From Paenibacillus sp. OK003 (GTDB taxonomy: Bacteria; Bacillota; Bacilli; Paenibacillales; Paenibacillaceae): 64,000 bases of DNA. The notes under the pieces were generated by a model that saw nothing but the letters and a program-made list of their open reading frames with translations, made no database searches and was not told the DNA's origin. The position numbers and the translations under genes were made by a program. The stretch lies in assembly GCF_900109515.1 (NCBI RefSeq), contig NZ_FOBD01000006.1, positions 124,001 to 188,000 of the forward strand. Reading direction: 5' to 3'. Below are positions 38,016-46,681 of the stretch, in pieces (within the stretch, counting starts at the first letter, position 1; every line of letters starts with the position of its first letter).

Positions 38016-38066
38016 CCGAGACAGAACGGGGTTCATTTGGTACACTGGAAGTTGTGAGGTGAGAAG

Positions 38067-38960
38067 ATGGAACCGTTTATTTTGGATAAGGAAATACGGT
38101 CGGGAAGCCAGAACTCAAATTGGGGTCCTGACCCGTTGTTATTATATGTGGAGCCGTGGAAATTGCAGTTTAAGCATATGAAAGCCGGTTTTACGACAAG
38201 GCAGGGTGGTGTTGGAAGCACACCTTACGCCAGTCTAAACTGTGCCTATCATGTGGGTGATGATCCGGCTAACGTGCTGAGTAATCGCAAACTTGTGGCT
38301 GAAAAGCTGGGTTTCCCTTTGGAATCCTGGACTTGTGGAGAACAGGTACATGGTAAACATGTCGCTGTAATCACTGCTGAAGAGCGGGGTAAAGGTTTGC
38401 TGGATCGACAGTCTGCATTACAGGATACGGATGGTTTGGTCACCAATGTGCCTGGTGTGCTGCTGACTTCCTTTTATGCAGATTGTGTACCCCTTTATTT
38501 CTATGACCCCGTACAACAAGCGGTGGGGCTTGCTCATGCCGGATGGAAAGGTACTGTTGCCGGTATAGCCGAATCGATGGTCGAAAAGATGGAGCAGGAA
38601 TACGGAAGTCGCAGACAGGATATCCATGCTGCAATAGGTCCCTCCATTGGGGATTGCTGTTATGAAGTGGATGAAGCGGTTATGCAGCATGTACGGGTTT
38701 GGTTGGACCACTCCTCGGGTAATGATGAATACAAGAACTCTGCATCTAATCAAGTATATCGGCCTGCCACAAATGGCAAAACGATGTTAAACTTGAAAGA
38801 ATGCAATCGACACATTATGATGAAAGCAGGAATATTGCCGGATCATATCGAATGTACAACTTGGTGTACAAGCTGCAATCCCGAGCTATTTTTCTCGTAT
38901 CGTAAAGAAAATGGCATTACCGGGAGAATGGCGAGCTGGATTGGGCTGGAAGAGAGGTGA
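38067..38960 (+). CDS. pgeF: Laccase-domain protein, peptidoglycan-editing-factor family
   Basis: A 297-residue protein (YlmD/YfiH). FTTRQGGVGSTPYASLN, CGEQVHGKHVAVI, TSFYADCVPLYFYDP and GLAHAGWKGTVAGI contain the cysteine and histidines of the zinc- or copper-binding site. In E. coli the homologue removes mis-incorporated serine from muropeptide precursors, and other members have purine nucleoside phosphorylase activity. The neighbouring wall and division genes agree with an editing role, which is still inferred. Confidence 0.9.
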   Translation: MEPFILDKEIRSGSQNSNWGPDPLLLYVEPWKLQFKHMKAGFTTRQGGVGSTPYASLNCAYHVGDDPANVLSNRKLVAEKLGFPLESWTCGEQVHGKHVAVITAEERGKGLLDRQSALQDTDGLVTNVPGVLLTSFYADCVPLYFYDPVQQAVGLAHAGWKGTVAGIAESMVEKMEQEYGSRRQDIHAAIGPSIGDCCYEVDEAVMQHVRVWLDHSSGNDEYKNSASNQVYRPATNGKTMLNLKECNRHIMMKAGILPDHIECTTWCTSCNPELFFSYRKENGITGRMASWIGLEER

Positions 38961-38966
38961 CCCTCT

Positions 38967-39668
38967 GTGTCATTGGAGGAGCGTATACAACTGGTAAATC
39001 AGAAGATCGAAGCCGCGTGTCAGCGCAGTGGCCGTCAACGTGAAGATGTGAATGTGATTGCTGTCACGAAATACGTCTCACTTGAAACAACGGGAGCTGT
39101 GCTGGACCACGGTCTTGAGCATATTGGCGAAAACCGCTGGCAGGATGCACAAGCAAAATGGGAAGCATTCGGTCAGCAGGGAACCTGGCATTTTATCGGT
39201 CATTTACAGACGAATAAGGTGAAGGACGTCATCGGTAAATTCCGTTACATACATTCACTGGATCGTTTGTCCCTGGCCAAGGAGTTGGATAAAAAGGCGG
39301 CGTCTCTTGGCATCCAGGTGGAAACACTATTGCAGGTGAATATTTCGGGTGAAGAAAGCAAGTATGGCTTGCAGCCTGAACAGGCGAGTTCCTTTTTGCG
39401 TGAAATCAGTTCGTTCAACAACCTGAAGGTCATCGGCCTGATGACCATGGCACCCCATGAGGAAGATCCGGAGCTTACACGTCCCGTATTTCGCGGACTG
39501 CGTGAGCTTAGAGACCATTTGAATGGACAAGCTTTGACAGCGGAGCCATTGACCGAGTTGTCGATGGGCATGTCCAATGATTTTGAAGTGGCGATTGAAG
39601 AAGGGGCAACCTGGGTTCGGCTTGGATCGATTCTCGTAGGAAAAGAGGAGGGTTCGCAATGGGCGTAA
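38967..39668 (+). CDS. ylmE: YggS-family pyridoxal-phosphate homeostasis protein
   Basis: A 233-residue single-domain PLP-binding protein. The GTG start at 38967 follows GAGAGGTGA. VNVIAVTKYVSLE near residue 30 holds the PLP lysine, and HFIGHLQTNKVKDV, LQVNISGEESKYGL and LSMGMSNDFEVAIEEGATWV are family signatures. Members buffer free PLP rather than acting as enzymes. It overlaps sepF by ten bases. Confidence 0.93.
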   Translation: MSLEERIQLVNQKIEAACQRSGRQREDVNVIAVTKYVSLETTGAVLDHGLEHIGENRWQDAQAKWEAFGQQGTWHFIGHLQTNKVKDVIGKFRYIHSLDRLSLAKELDKKAASLGIQVETLLQVNISGEESKYGLQPEQASSFLREISSFNNLKVIGLMTMAPHEEDPELTRPVFRGLRELRDHLNGQALTAEPLTELSMGMSNDFEVAIEEGATWVRLGSILVGKEEGSQWA

Positions 39669-40126
39669 TGAATAAGTTTATGAATTTCCTCGGGCTTCAG
39701 GAAGAGGAAGAGATTGTGGAACGTGAGCGTATGGCGGCACAAGAGGAACATGATCCTGATCAGCAGGAAGCTGAAACCTCAAGTCTAGACAAACGTAGAA
39801 ACCAAAGGGGTAATAATGTGGTGAGCATTCATTCCCAGAAAAATGTTAAAGTCGTCCTTTATGAACCGCGTTCTTATGACGAAGCACAAGAGATTGCTGA
39901 CCATCTGCGCTCCCATCGTACAGTTGTAGTTAACCTGCAGCGGGTGCGTCAGGATCAAGCACTTCGCGTCATTGATTTCTTGAGTGGCACAGTGTATGCA
40001 CTGGGAGGCGGTATTTCAAAAATTGGCGGCAACATTTTTCTCTGTACGCCAGATACGGTTGAAATTCAAGGATCAATTACGGAAATACTGGCTGACAGCG
40101 AGCAAGATTATAACAGAATGAGGTGA
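39659..40126 (+). CDS. sepF: Cell division protein SepF
   Basis: A 155-residue protein that anchors and bundles FtsZ. A short amphipathic N-terminal helix (MGVMNKFMNFLGL) for membrane binding, an acidic linker, then the SepF core (NVKVVLYEPRSYDEAQEIAD, GTVYALGGGISKIGGNIFLC). The ATG at 39659 is seven bases after GAGGAGGG; an ATG at 39668 is alternative. Confidence 0.95.
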   Translation: MGVMNKFMNFLGLQEEEEIVERERMAAQEEHDPDQQEAETSSLDKRRNQRGNNVVSIHSQKNVKVVLYEPRSYDEAQEIADHLRSHRTVVVNLQRVRQDQALRVIDFLSGTVYALGGGISKIGGNIFLCTPDTVEIQGSITEILADSEQDYNRMR

Positions 40127-40133
40127 GCCACTT

Positions 40134-40403
40134 TTGTATCAGATTGAAAGCGTGTTGTACACGTTATACCAGATTTACTTTTACATGGTCATTGTCTACA
40201 TATTGATGTCATGGCTTCCCAACGCACGGGAGAGCTTCATCGGTGAATGGCTAGGTAAGTTTGTAGAACCATATTTAAGACCTTTCCGCCGATTTATTCC
40301 GCCTTTGTTCGGTGTGTTGGATATTTCACCGATTGTGGCGTTGATCGTTCTTCAACTCGCGCTTAATGGGCTGATCTCCATCCTCCGATACTTTGTATAT
40401 TAA
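40134..40403 (+). CDS. ylmG: YggT-family membrane protein
   Basis: An 89-residue protein with two membrane segments (LYQIYFYMVIVYILMSWLP, ISPIVALIVLQLALNGLISI) and the family motif FVEPYLRPFRRFIPP between them. The TTG start at 40134 follows GAGGTGAG. The family lies next to sepF in many Gram-positive bacteria and in plastids affects nucleoid or membrane organisation; its role here is not known. Confidence 0.9.
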   Translation: MYQIESVLYTLYQIYFYMVIVYILMSWLPNARESFIGEWLGKFVEPYLRPFRRFIPPLFGVLDISPIVALIVLQLALNGLISILRYFVY

Positions 40404-40419
40404 GGTAGGGTGAACATAG

Positions 40420-41202
40420 ATGAGCGGTGAAATTTACGAGCATTTTAGTCATGACGAGCGGGATTTTGTGGATAAAGCTTCAGACTGGGTTGAACGTGCA
40501 GGTAAGTATCATGACATGAAGCTAACTGACTTTCTTGATCCCAGACAGGCCTTTATTTTACAAACGCTTGTGAACCGTCGAGATGATGTACAGATTCGTC
40601 TGGATGGTGGTTATGAAACAGCTGAACGTAAGCGTGCGCTGATTGCACCGGATTATCGATATCTGGACGATGAAGATATGGGTATGCAGGTGATGAGCAT
40701 TACGTCTGACGATCAGAAAATCAAAGAGCTGGAGCATGGGGACTATATGGGTGCCCTGCTCGGGCTTGGCATGAAACGTGGCAAGATCGGTGATATTCAA
40801 GTGCTGGAGGACGGGTGCCATACTGTGGTGGCGTCGGAAACCGGCGCTTTTTTATCGCTTCAACTGAATCAGGTGCACCGGGTACATGTGTTTACGGAGT
40901 TGTTGGCACTGGATCAGCTGAAATGGTCCGAGAGCAAACTGGAGACGATGGACATTACCGTGGCTTCCCTGCGTTTGGATGGCATCTGTGCAGATGTGTA
41001 TCGGCTTAGCCGCAGTAAAGTTCTCGTTCCGATCAAGGCTGGCCGCTGTCGGGTGAATTGGAAAGTGGAGGAAGATCCGTCCAAAGCGCTAAAAGCGGGA
41101 GATGTGGTATCCATTCAAGGATTTGGTCGATTCAAGGTGATGGAACAGGATGGGTTGACCAAAAAGGGACGCTGCCGCGTAAAAATCGGCAAATTTGCCT
41201 AA
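40420..41202 (+). CDS. ylmH: YlmH-family S4-domain RNA-binding protein
   Basis: A 260-residue protein. The N-terminal YlmH region contains FLDPRQAFILQTLVNRRDDV and AERKRALIAPDYRYL; the S4 domain at the C terminus has LRLDGICADVYRLSRSKVLV and KAGDVVSIQGFGRFKVME. The B. subtilis homologue has recently been linked to ribosome rescue of obstructed nascent chains. It lies in the ylm cluster before divIVA. Confidence 0.9.
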   Translation: MSGEIYEHFSHDERDFVDKASDWVERAGKYHDMKLTDFLDPRQAFILQTLVNRRDDVQIRLDGGYETAERKRALIAPDYRYLDDEDMGMQVMSITSDDQKIKELEHGDYMGALLGLGMKRGKIGDIQVLEDGCHTVVASETGAFLSLQLNQVHRVHVFTELLALDQLKWSESKLETMDITVASLRLDGICADVYRLSRSKVLVPIKAGRCRVNWKVEEDPSKALKAGDVVSIQGFGRFKVMEQDGLTKKGRCRVKIGKFA

Positions 41203-41443
41203 GAGTGTTGCAGGAAAACCCGCTTTCTTGTCGAAATGTTTAAGGTAAAGGTGCAAAAAACATTCGGTGTTTCCGATATACATTAAAGTGCAAAGGTTGA
41301 TAGGACCGCCAAAGGATCAGAGTCTGATCCTGCATTCCGTGTTAGTGCCAGGATTAGGCATCACATATACGGCCCCTTGGGTGGAACCCATATGCTGCAA
41401 ACCTTCTCAGTCCGGGAAGGAACTTTTACAGGAGGTGGACAGC
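41203..41443 (+). other. Leader region before divIVA
   Basis: This 241-base gap holds a perfect hairpin GGATCAG/CTGATCC at 41314-41330 with no T tract, and a single Spo0A-like core TGTCGAA at 41229-41235 that could be chance. The divIVA frame stays open upstream to 41267, but the strong AGGAGGTGG site before 41444 fixes the start. I see no confident promoter. Confidence 0.4.
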
Positions 41444-41953
41444 ATGCCATTAACGCCGCTGGACATACACAACAAGGAATTTTCCCGACGTTTGCGCGGG
41501 TATGACGAGGATGAGGTCAATGAATTCCTGGATCAAGTCATCAAAGATTACGAAGGCGTCATTCGCGAAAACAAAGAGCTGAGCAATCAGTTGCTGTCCG
41601 TTCAGGAGAAGCTTGATCATTTTGCAACGATTGAAGAGACGCTGAGCAAAACGATCATCATTGCGCAGGAAGCTGCGGATGATGTGAAGAACAATGCGAA
41701 AAAAGAAGCACAGTTGATCGTGAAGGAAGCCGAGAAAAATGCGGACCGGATCGTAAACGAATCTTTGTCTAAATCACGCAAAATTGCTTTGGAAGTAGAA
41801 GAGCTGAAAAAGCAGGCGTCTATCTATCGTGCTCGTTTCCGTACACTTGTGGAAGCACAGCTTGAATTGTTGACTCAGGATGGTTGGGAAGCGCTGGAGA
41901 GCCGGGAGCAGGAAGTCCGTGACCGTGAGCGGGAAATGAAGGAAATTTATTAG
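41444..41953 (+). CDS. divIVA: Cell division initiation protein DivIVA
   Basis: A 169-residue coiled-coil protein that senses negative membrane curvature at poles and septa. MPLTPLDIHNKEFSRRLRGY is the membrane-binding N terminus with YDEDEVNEFLDQVIKDY; the rest is coiled coil broken near KKQASIYRARFRTLVEAQ. AGGAGGTGG precedes the ATG at 41444. In sporulating relatives it also anchors the chromosome at the pole through RacA. Confidence 0.95.
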   Translation: MPLTPLDIHNKEFSRRLRGYDEDEVNEFLDQVIKDYEGVIRENKELSNQLLSVQEKLDHFATIEETLSKTIIIAQEAADDVKNNAKKEAQLIVKEAEKNADRIVNESLSKSRKIALEVEELKKQASIYRARFRTLVEAQLELLTQDGWEALESREQEVRDREREMKEIY

Positions 41954-41966
41954 TCTATCCGCCTGG

Positions 41967-41995
41967 TTGACTTTTGCCTGTAAAGAGGCTATAAC
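41967..41995 (+). promoter_or_regulatory. Sigma-A promoter of the ileS leader
   Basis: TTGACT at 41967-41972 and TATAAC at 41990-41995 have a 17-base spacer and lie just upstream of the T-box leader. Confidence 0.8.
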
Positions 41996-42024
41996 TATAT
42001 TCATAATGAATAGTGATTCCATGA

Positions 42025-42322
42025 CGGGTTCAGTACGTTATGATCTCATCCCTCAGAGAGTTGGCGTTTGGTGCAAGCCAATGGATGAGTTATAGCCGAA
42101 TATCTCCCCGGAGAAGTGACGCTGAAGCGGTGAAGGATTGGCCGTGTGTAAGCGAAACCGTGAGCCGAACGTTATATCGGCACCCTGCTGTAGTTAAGCG
42201 GGGCATAAGCGCTGTTGATGACAGAGCATACCCAATTTATATTGGATGTGGTTTGTGATGAACAGAATTAGGGTGGTAACGCGAGCACAACCTCGTCCCT
42301 TTCCAGGGATGAGGTTTTTTTG
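42025..42322 (+). promoter_or_regulatory. Isoleucine T-box leader of ileS
   Basis: A tRNA-sensing leader RNA. Stem I includes AGAGAGTTGGCGTTTGGTG near 42055-42073 and a specifier segment GAATATCTCC in which ATC at 42102-42104 is the isoleucine codon. The T-box sequence AGGGTGGTAACGCG at 42270-42283 precedes the terminator. It differs from the usual AGGGTGGNACCGCG at one base (A for the first C). The UGGU part would pair with the tRNA 3' end carrying an A discriminator. Uncharged tRNA-Ile should favour read-through into ileS. Confidence 0.92.
42289..42321 (+). terminator. Regulated terminator of the ileS T-box
   Basis: AACCTCGTCCCT pairs perfectly with AGGGATGAGGTT around TTCC, followed by seven T residues. 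The T-box sequence just upstream would form the alternative antiterminator. Confidence 0.93.
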
Positions 42323-42346
42323 TGTCCAAAAAAAGTAGCGAACGTG

Positions 42347-42752
42347 CATGAGGCCCGAAGGTGCCTCAAGGAGAGAGCCAGCCTGCCGGAGGAGCGAAGC
42401 GTCCGGCACCGGGGTTTCGCCAAGGCGAACGCCCATGAGGCCCGAAGGTGCCTCAGGGAGAGAGCCAACCGCCGGAGGAGCGAAGTGTCCGGCACCGAGG
42501 TTTCGCCAAGGCGAACGCCCATGAGGCCCGAAGGTGCCTCAGGGAGAGAGCCAACCGCCGGAGGAGCGAAGTGTCCGGCACCGAGGTTTCGCCAAGGCGA
42601 ACGCCCATGAGGCCCGAAGGTGCCTCAGGGAGAGAGCCAACCGCCGGAGGAGCGAAGTGTCCGGCACCGGGGTTTCGCCAAGGCGAACGCCCATGAGGCC
42701 CGAAGGTGCCTCAAGAAGAGAGCCAGCCGCCGGAAGAGCGAAGCGTCCGGCA
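42347..42752. repeat. Tandem 86-base hairpin-rich repeats in the ileS leader
   Basis: Copies begin with CATGAGGCCCGAAGG at 42347, 42434, 42520, 42606 and 42692. The first is 87 bases (one extra T), the next three 86, and the fifth breaks off near 42752. Each unit can fold three hairpins: GAGGC/GCCTC, GCCGGA/TCCGGC and TTCGCC/GGCGAA. Copies differ at only a few positions, so the array arose recently. The unit length is not a multiple of three, so it is not a protein repeat. It is much more G+C-rich than its surroundings. Confidence 0.95.
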
Positions 42753-42984
42753 ACTCCCTTCTCGCGGTAAGGCCCTGCGGCGTTCCCGAAGGGGACAGCC
42801 GCATGAGGGCCGACTCCACCATACACACCCTCGCCAACGCCGCCGCAGTTCCCGCACAAGACAACCCTTTCCGGGTGTCCAGAGGGCGGAGCGCCTATGG
42901 GGTCCCCCTTGGTAAGGGGGATTTAGGGGGATTGAAACGCTTTTTGTGGACGGTCCACAACTATATCTCGAAAGGAAGATTATC
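42753..42984 (+). other. G+C-rich remainder of the ileS leader
   Basis: No gene is supported. Hairpins visible are GCGGC/GCCGC near 42777-42802, CCCCCTT/AAGGGGG near 42904-42920 followed by the direct repeat AGGGGGATT, and the near-palindrome TTGTGGAC-G-GTCCACAA at 42944-42960, which ends 24 bases before the ileS start. Confidence 0.6.
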
Positions 42985-45900
42985 ATGCAACGAGTTGACG
43001 TCAAAGAGAAAGCACGTGCCAGAGAACTACGTGTGTTAAACAAATGGAAAACCGAGAATACATTCAAAAGATCCATCGAAAATCGGGAAGGCAAGCCGAA
43101 TTTCGTATTTTACGAGGGACCGCCTACAGCCAACGGTAAACCGCATATCGGTCACGTACTGGGACGGGTAATCAAGGATTTCGTGGGACGTTATAACACG
43201 ATGAAGGGTTACCGCGTCGTTCGTAAAGCAGGCTGGGATACACACGGTCTGCCTGTAGAACTGGGTGTTCAGAAAAAGCTGGGCATCTCCCACAAGTGGG
43301 AAATCGAAGATTATGGTGTGGAGAAATTCATTAACGAATGTAAAGCGAGCGTGTTCGAATACGAACAACAATGGCGCGATCTGACCGAAGGTATCGGCTA
43401 CTGGACCGACATGAATAATCCGTATATCACACTCGACAACAATTACATCGAAAGTGTGTGGAACATTCTGGCGACGATTCATGAAAAAGGTCTGCTGTAT
43501 CGCGGTCACCGCGTGAGTCCTTACTGTCCGTCTTGTCAGACTACACTTAGCTCCCATGAGGTAGCGCAAGGGTATAAAGACGTGAAAGACCTCAGTGCTA
43601 CAGCCAAATTTAAGCTGAATGACAGCGGCGAATTCGTGCTTGCCTGGACGACGACCCCTTGGACATTGCCTTCACACGTTGCGCTTGCCGTGAACCCGGA
43701 TATGGACTACTCCCGTGTTCGTCAGGACAACGAAGTGTACATCATGGCGACTAATCTTGTTGAGAAAGTCATGAAGGACGCCAAAGGTGAATATGAAGTC
43801 ATCGGTGCCCTGAAAGGTTCTGACTTGGTTGGCAAGACGTATGATCCTCCGTTTAATTACGTACAGGCTGAGAAAGCAAACATCATCCTGGGTGCAGGTT
43901 TTGTAACCGATGCAAGTGGTACAGGGATTGTACACATGGCACCAGCACATGGTGAAGATGACTATCGTGTATGTCGTGAGCATGGCATCAGCTTTGTGAA
44001 CATGGTGGACCTGGAAGGTAAGTTTGTGCCGCAGGTAACTGATTTTGCCGGACGTTTTGTTAAGGACTGCGATATTGATATCGTAAGATACTTGTCGGAA
44101 AAAGGACGTTTGTTCAGCAAAGAAAAATATGAGCACAGCTATCCGTTCTGCTGGCGTTGTGATACACCACTTCTGTACTATGCAATGGACAGCTGGTTTA
44201 TCCAAACGACAGCAATCAAGGATCAGCTGATCGCCAATAACAGTGAAGTGGACTGGTACCCAGGCCACGTCCGTGATGGACGATTCGGGAAGTTCCTTGA
44301 AGATCTTGTGGACTGGAATATCAGCCGTGAGCGTTACTGGGGAACACCGTTGAACATCTGGGTATGTGAAGAGACAGGTGAACAATTCGCTCCGCATAGC
44401 ATCGCTGAACTGCGTGCCCGTGCCATTGGCGACGTACCTGAGAATCTGGAGCTCCATAAGCCGTATGTAGATGACGTCAAAATCATGAGCTCTTGTGGCA
44501 AATATGAAATGAAACGTACACCGGAAGTGATCGATGTCTGGTTCGACAGCGGCTCCATGCCGTTTGCCCAGCAGCACTATCCATTTGAAAATAAAGAAAT
44601 ATTCGAACAGCAATATCCGGCAGACATGATCTGTGAAGGAATTGACCAGACACGTGGCTGGTTCTACAGCCTACTGGCCGTGTCTACACTTTTGACAGGC
44701 AAAGCGCCTTACAAAGCGGTTATGGCCACAGGCCACGTCCTTGATGAGAACGGACAGAAGATGTCCAAATCCAAAGGCAACGTTATCGATCCTTGGGAAG
44801 TTATCGAAGAATACGGTACAGATGCATTCCGCTGGGCTTTGCTGTCTGACAGCGCACCGTGGAACAGCAAACGTTTCTCCAAAGGCATCGTGGGCGAAGC
44901 GAAATCCAAAATGGTGGATACGCTGGTCAACACCCATGCATTCCTGACGCTGTATGCTACGATTGATGGATTTGACCCACAAGAGCATCCGTTCAAGTTG
45001 TCTTCACACAACCTGGACCGCTGGATTTTGTCAAGACTGAACAGTCTGATTCTCGTTGTAGAAAAAGCGTTGGCTGTTAATGACTATCTGAACTCTTCCA
45101 AAGCCATTGAAGTGTTTGTAGATGAGCTTAGTAACTGGTACATCCGTCGTTCCCGTGACCGTTTCTGGGGTAGCGGATTGACAGAGGACAAACTGGATGC
45201 TTACCGTACACTTACCGAGGTGCTGGTGACTACTGCCAAGCTCGTGGCTCCATTCACGCCAATGCTTGCAGAAGATATCTATCTGAACCTGACTACTGGT
45301 GAGAGTGTGCATATGGATGATTATCCGGTTGCCAATGAAACGCTGATTGACTTGAATCTGGAGCAGGATATGGAGACAGCACGCCGAATCGTTGAACTTG
45401 CTCGTAACGTTCGTAACGAAACAGGCATCAAGACACGTCAACCGTTGTCCGAACTGATCGTTTCCCTGGATAAAGGCTTCGATCTGGCAAGTTATGAAGA
45501 GATCATCAAGGATGAGATCAATGTCAAAACGATTCGTACCGAGCATGATGATGCCGATTTCGTTGATTTCACTTTGAAATTGAACCTGAAAGTGGCGGGT
45601 AAAAAATACGGTAAAAACGTAGGCTTCCTGCAGAATTTCTTCAAGGGAATGTCAGCAGATGAGACGCGTAAAGTGGTGACAGAAGATGTTCTGAACATCG
45701 TTTCTCCGGAAGGCGAAGAGCTGCAAGTGACGGGTGAAGAACTGTTGGTGGAGAAACAAGCCAAATCCGGTTTTGCCTCGGCATCCGGCTATAGTCTGAC
45801 AGTAGCTCTCAATACGGAGATCACAGCAGAACTCGAACAGGAAGGCTGGGTTCGTGAAGTCATTCGTGCAGTTCAAGATACACGGAAGAAGCTGGATCTG

Positions 45901-46083
45901 CCGATTGAGAAAAGAGTACGTTTGACGCTGGATGTGGACGCTGCTTTACAAGAAGCGATAAAGGCTTTCGATCATGTACTGCGTGAGAATGTGCTCGTTA
46001 CCGAAGTTACTTTCGGAACGAATGATTCGATGCAACGCATTGAAGCTGGAGGCAAAGCCATCGGTGTTTATATCGAGGGGTAA
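42985..46083 (+). CDS. ileS: Isoleucyl-tRNA synthetase, long (IleS2-like) type
   Basis: A 1032-residue class-I synthetase. The ATG at 42985 follows AAGGAAG. PHIGH (HIGH at 54-57) and KMSKS (592-596) are intact. RKAGWDTHGLPVELGVQKKL and the length of over 1000 residues resemble the eukaryote-like IleS2 group rather than the roughly 920-residue IleS of B. subtilis; that group is known for low mupirocin sensitivity. An editing domain lies between (WTTTPWTLPSHVALAV) and the tRNA-binding part follows. It is controlled by the isoleucine T-box. Confidence 0.95.
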   Translation: MQRVDVKEKARARELRVLNKWKTENTFKRSIENREGKPNFVFYEGPPTANGKPHIGHVLGRVIKDFVGRYNTMKGYRVVRKAGWDTHGLPVELGVQKKLGISHKWEIEDYGVEKFINECKASVFEYEQQWRDLTEGIGYWTDMNNPYITLDNNYIESVWNILATIHEKGLLYRGHRVSPYCPSCQTTLSSHEVAQGYKDVKDLSATAKFKLNDSGEFVLAWTTTPWTLPSHVALAVNPDMDYSRVRQDNEVYIMATNLVEKVMKDAKGEYEVIGALKGSDLVGKTYDPPFNYVQAEKANIILGAGFVTDASGTGIVHMAPAHGEDDYRVCREHGISFVNMVDLEGKFVPQVTDFAGRFVKDCDIDIVRYLSEKGRLFSKEKYEHSYPFCWRCDTPLLYYAMDSWFIQTTAIKDQLIANNSEVDWYPGHVRDGRFGKFLEDLVDWNISRERYWGTPLNIWVCEETGEQFAPHSIAELRARAIGDVPENLELHKPYVDDVKIMSSCGKYEMKRTPEVIDVWFDSGSMPFAQQHYPFENKEIFEQQYPADMICEGIDQTRGWFYSLLAVSTLLTGKAPYKAVMATGHVLDENGQKMSKSKGNVIDPWEVIEEYGTDAFRWALLSDSAPWNSKRFSKGIVGEAKSKMVDTLVNTHAFLTLYATIDGFDPQEHPFKLSSHNLDRWILSRLNSLILVVEKALAVNDYLNSSKAIEVFVDELSNWYIRRSRDRFWGSGLTEDKLDAYRTLTEVLVTTAKLVAPFTPMLAEDIYLNLTTGESVHMDDYPVANETLIDLNLEQDMETARRIVELARNVRNETGIKTRQPLSELIVSLDKGFDLASYEEIIKDEINVKTIRTEHDDADFVDFTLKLNLKVAGKKYGKNVGFLQNFFKGMSADETRKVVTEDVLNIVSPEGEELQVTGEELLVEKQAKSGFASASGYSLTVALNTEITAELEQEGWVREVIRAVQDTRKKLDLPIEKRVRLTLDVDAALQEAIKAFDHVLRENVLVTEVTFGTNDSMQRIEAGGKAIGVYIEG

Positions 46084-46192
46084 CACAATAATTCTCACGT
46101 AAGGTGTTCCTTGAGGAAGGATTGCTTTGTCAGACTTTAACGAGGACAGAGTAACTCTATTTCAAATAGGACAGTATATAGAGACAGACATG

Positions 46193-46247
46193 CCAACGAG
46201 CCTCAGATGCAGGAGAACATTCCTGCGTCCTGGCTCGTTTGGTTTTT
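46193..46247 (+). terminator. Terminator after ileS
   Basis: CCAACGAGCC pairs with GGCTCGTTTGG and an inner GCAGGA/TCCTGC stem adds to the hairpin, followed by TTTTT. Confidence 0.8.
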
Positions 46248-46312
46248 CAGCAAATGGGCAATGATTTCTATTGTGCAGACATTCTATATACATCAAAGGA
46301 ACTGAGTAAATT

Positions 46313-46669
46313 ATGAACGAACAGGATACCCAATCCCCATCTAATTCAGAATCCACCACGCATTCCAAGAATGCGGAGGACAAGATTGAAGAACTTCACA
46401 AGCTCACTAACCGGCTCGCGAATGAACTCGAACGTTCACGAATCGCACAGTATACGGAATTGTTGAACCGGCCGTGGAAGCTGATCGGACTTAATCTGTT
46501 GTCTGGCGCCGCAAGAGGCGTGGGAATCGCCATCGGTTTTACTTTTTTTGCAGCAACGATCATTTACGTGTTACAAGTGCTTGGTGCGCTTAATCTGCCC
46601 ATCGTGGGTGATTACATCGCAGATATTGTACGGATTGTGCAACGACAACTGGAATTGAACACTTATTAG
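46313..46669 (+). CDS. DUF5665 membrane protein
   Basis: A 118-residue protein. A polar N terminus with a short helix (IEELHKLTNRLANELE) is followed by LLNRPWKLIGLNLLSGAARG and one strong membrane segment IGFTFFAATIIYVLQVL. The arrangement fits DUF5665, a family of unknown function in Firmicutes. It stands alone between ileS and the convergent zinc-finger gene. Confidence 0.75.
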   Translation: MNEQDTQSPSNSESTTHSKNAEDKIEELHKLTNRLANELERSRIAQYTELLNRPWKLIGLNLLSGAARGVGIAIGFTFFAATIIYVLQVLGALNLPIVGDYIADIVRIVQRQLELNTY

Positions 46670-46681
46670 GTAACTATGAGC

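Noticed and set aside
41229..41235. Single Spo0A-like core TGTCGAA before divIVA
   Set aside because: A lone 7-base match is expected by chance several times in a window of this length; it is mentioned only as part of the leader region.
42347..42752. Possible CRISPR array
   Set aside because: The units are directly adjacent with no unique spacers, and no cas genes are nearby.
42320..43039. Several overlapping open frames with repeated Arg/Pro/Gly-rich peptides
   Set aside because: They come from the 86-base repeats, appear in every frame on both strands, shift frame at each unit and have no conserved start or ribosome site. The last one overlaps the ileS start.
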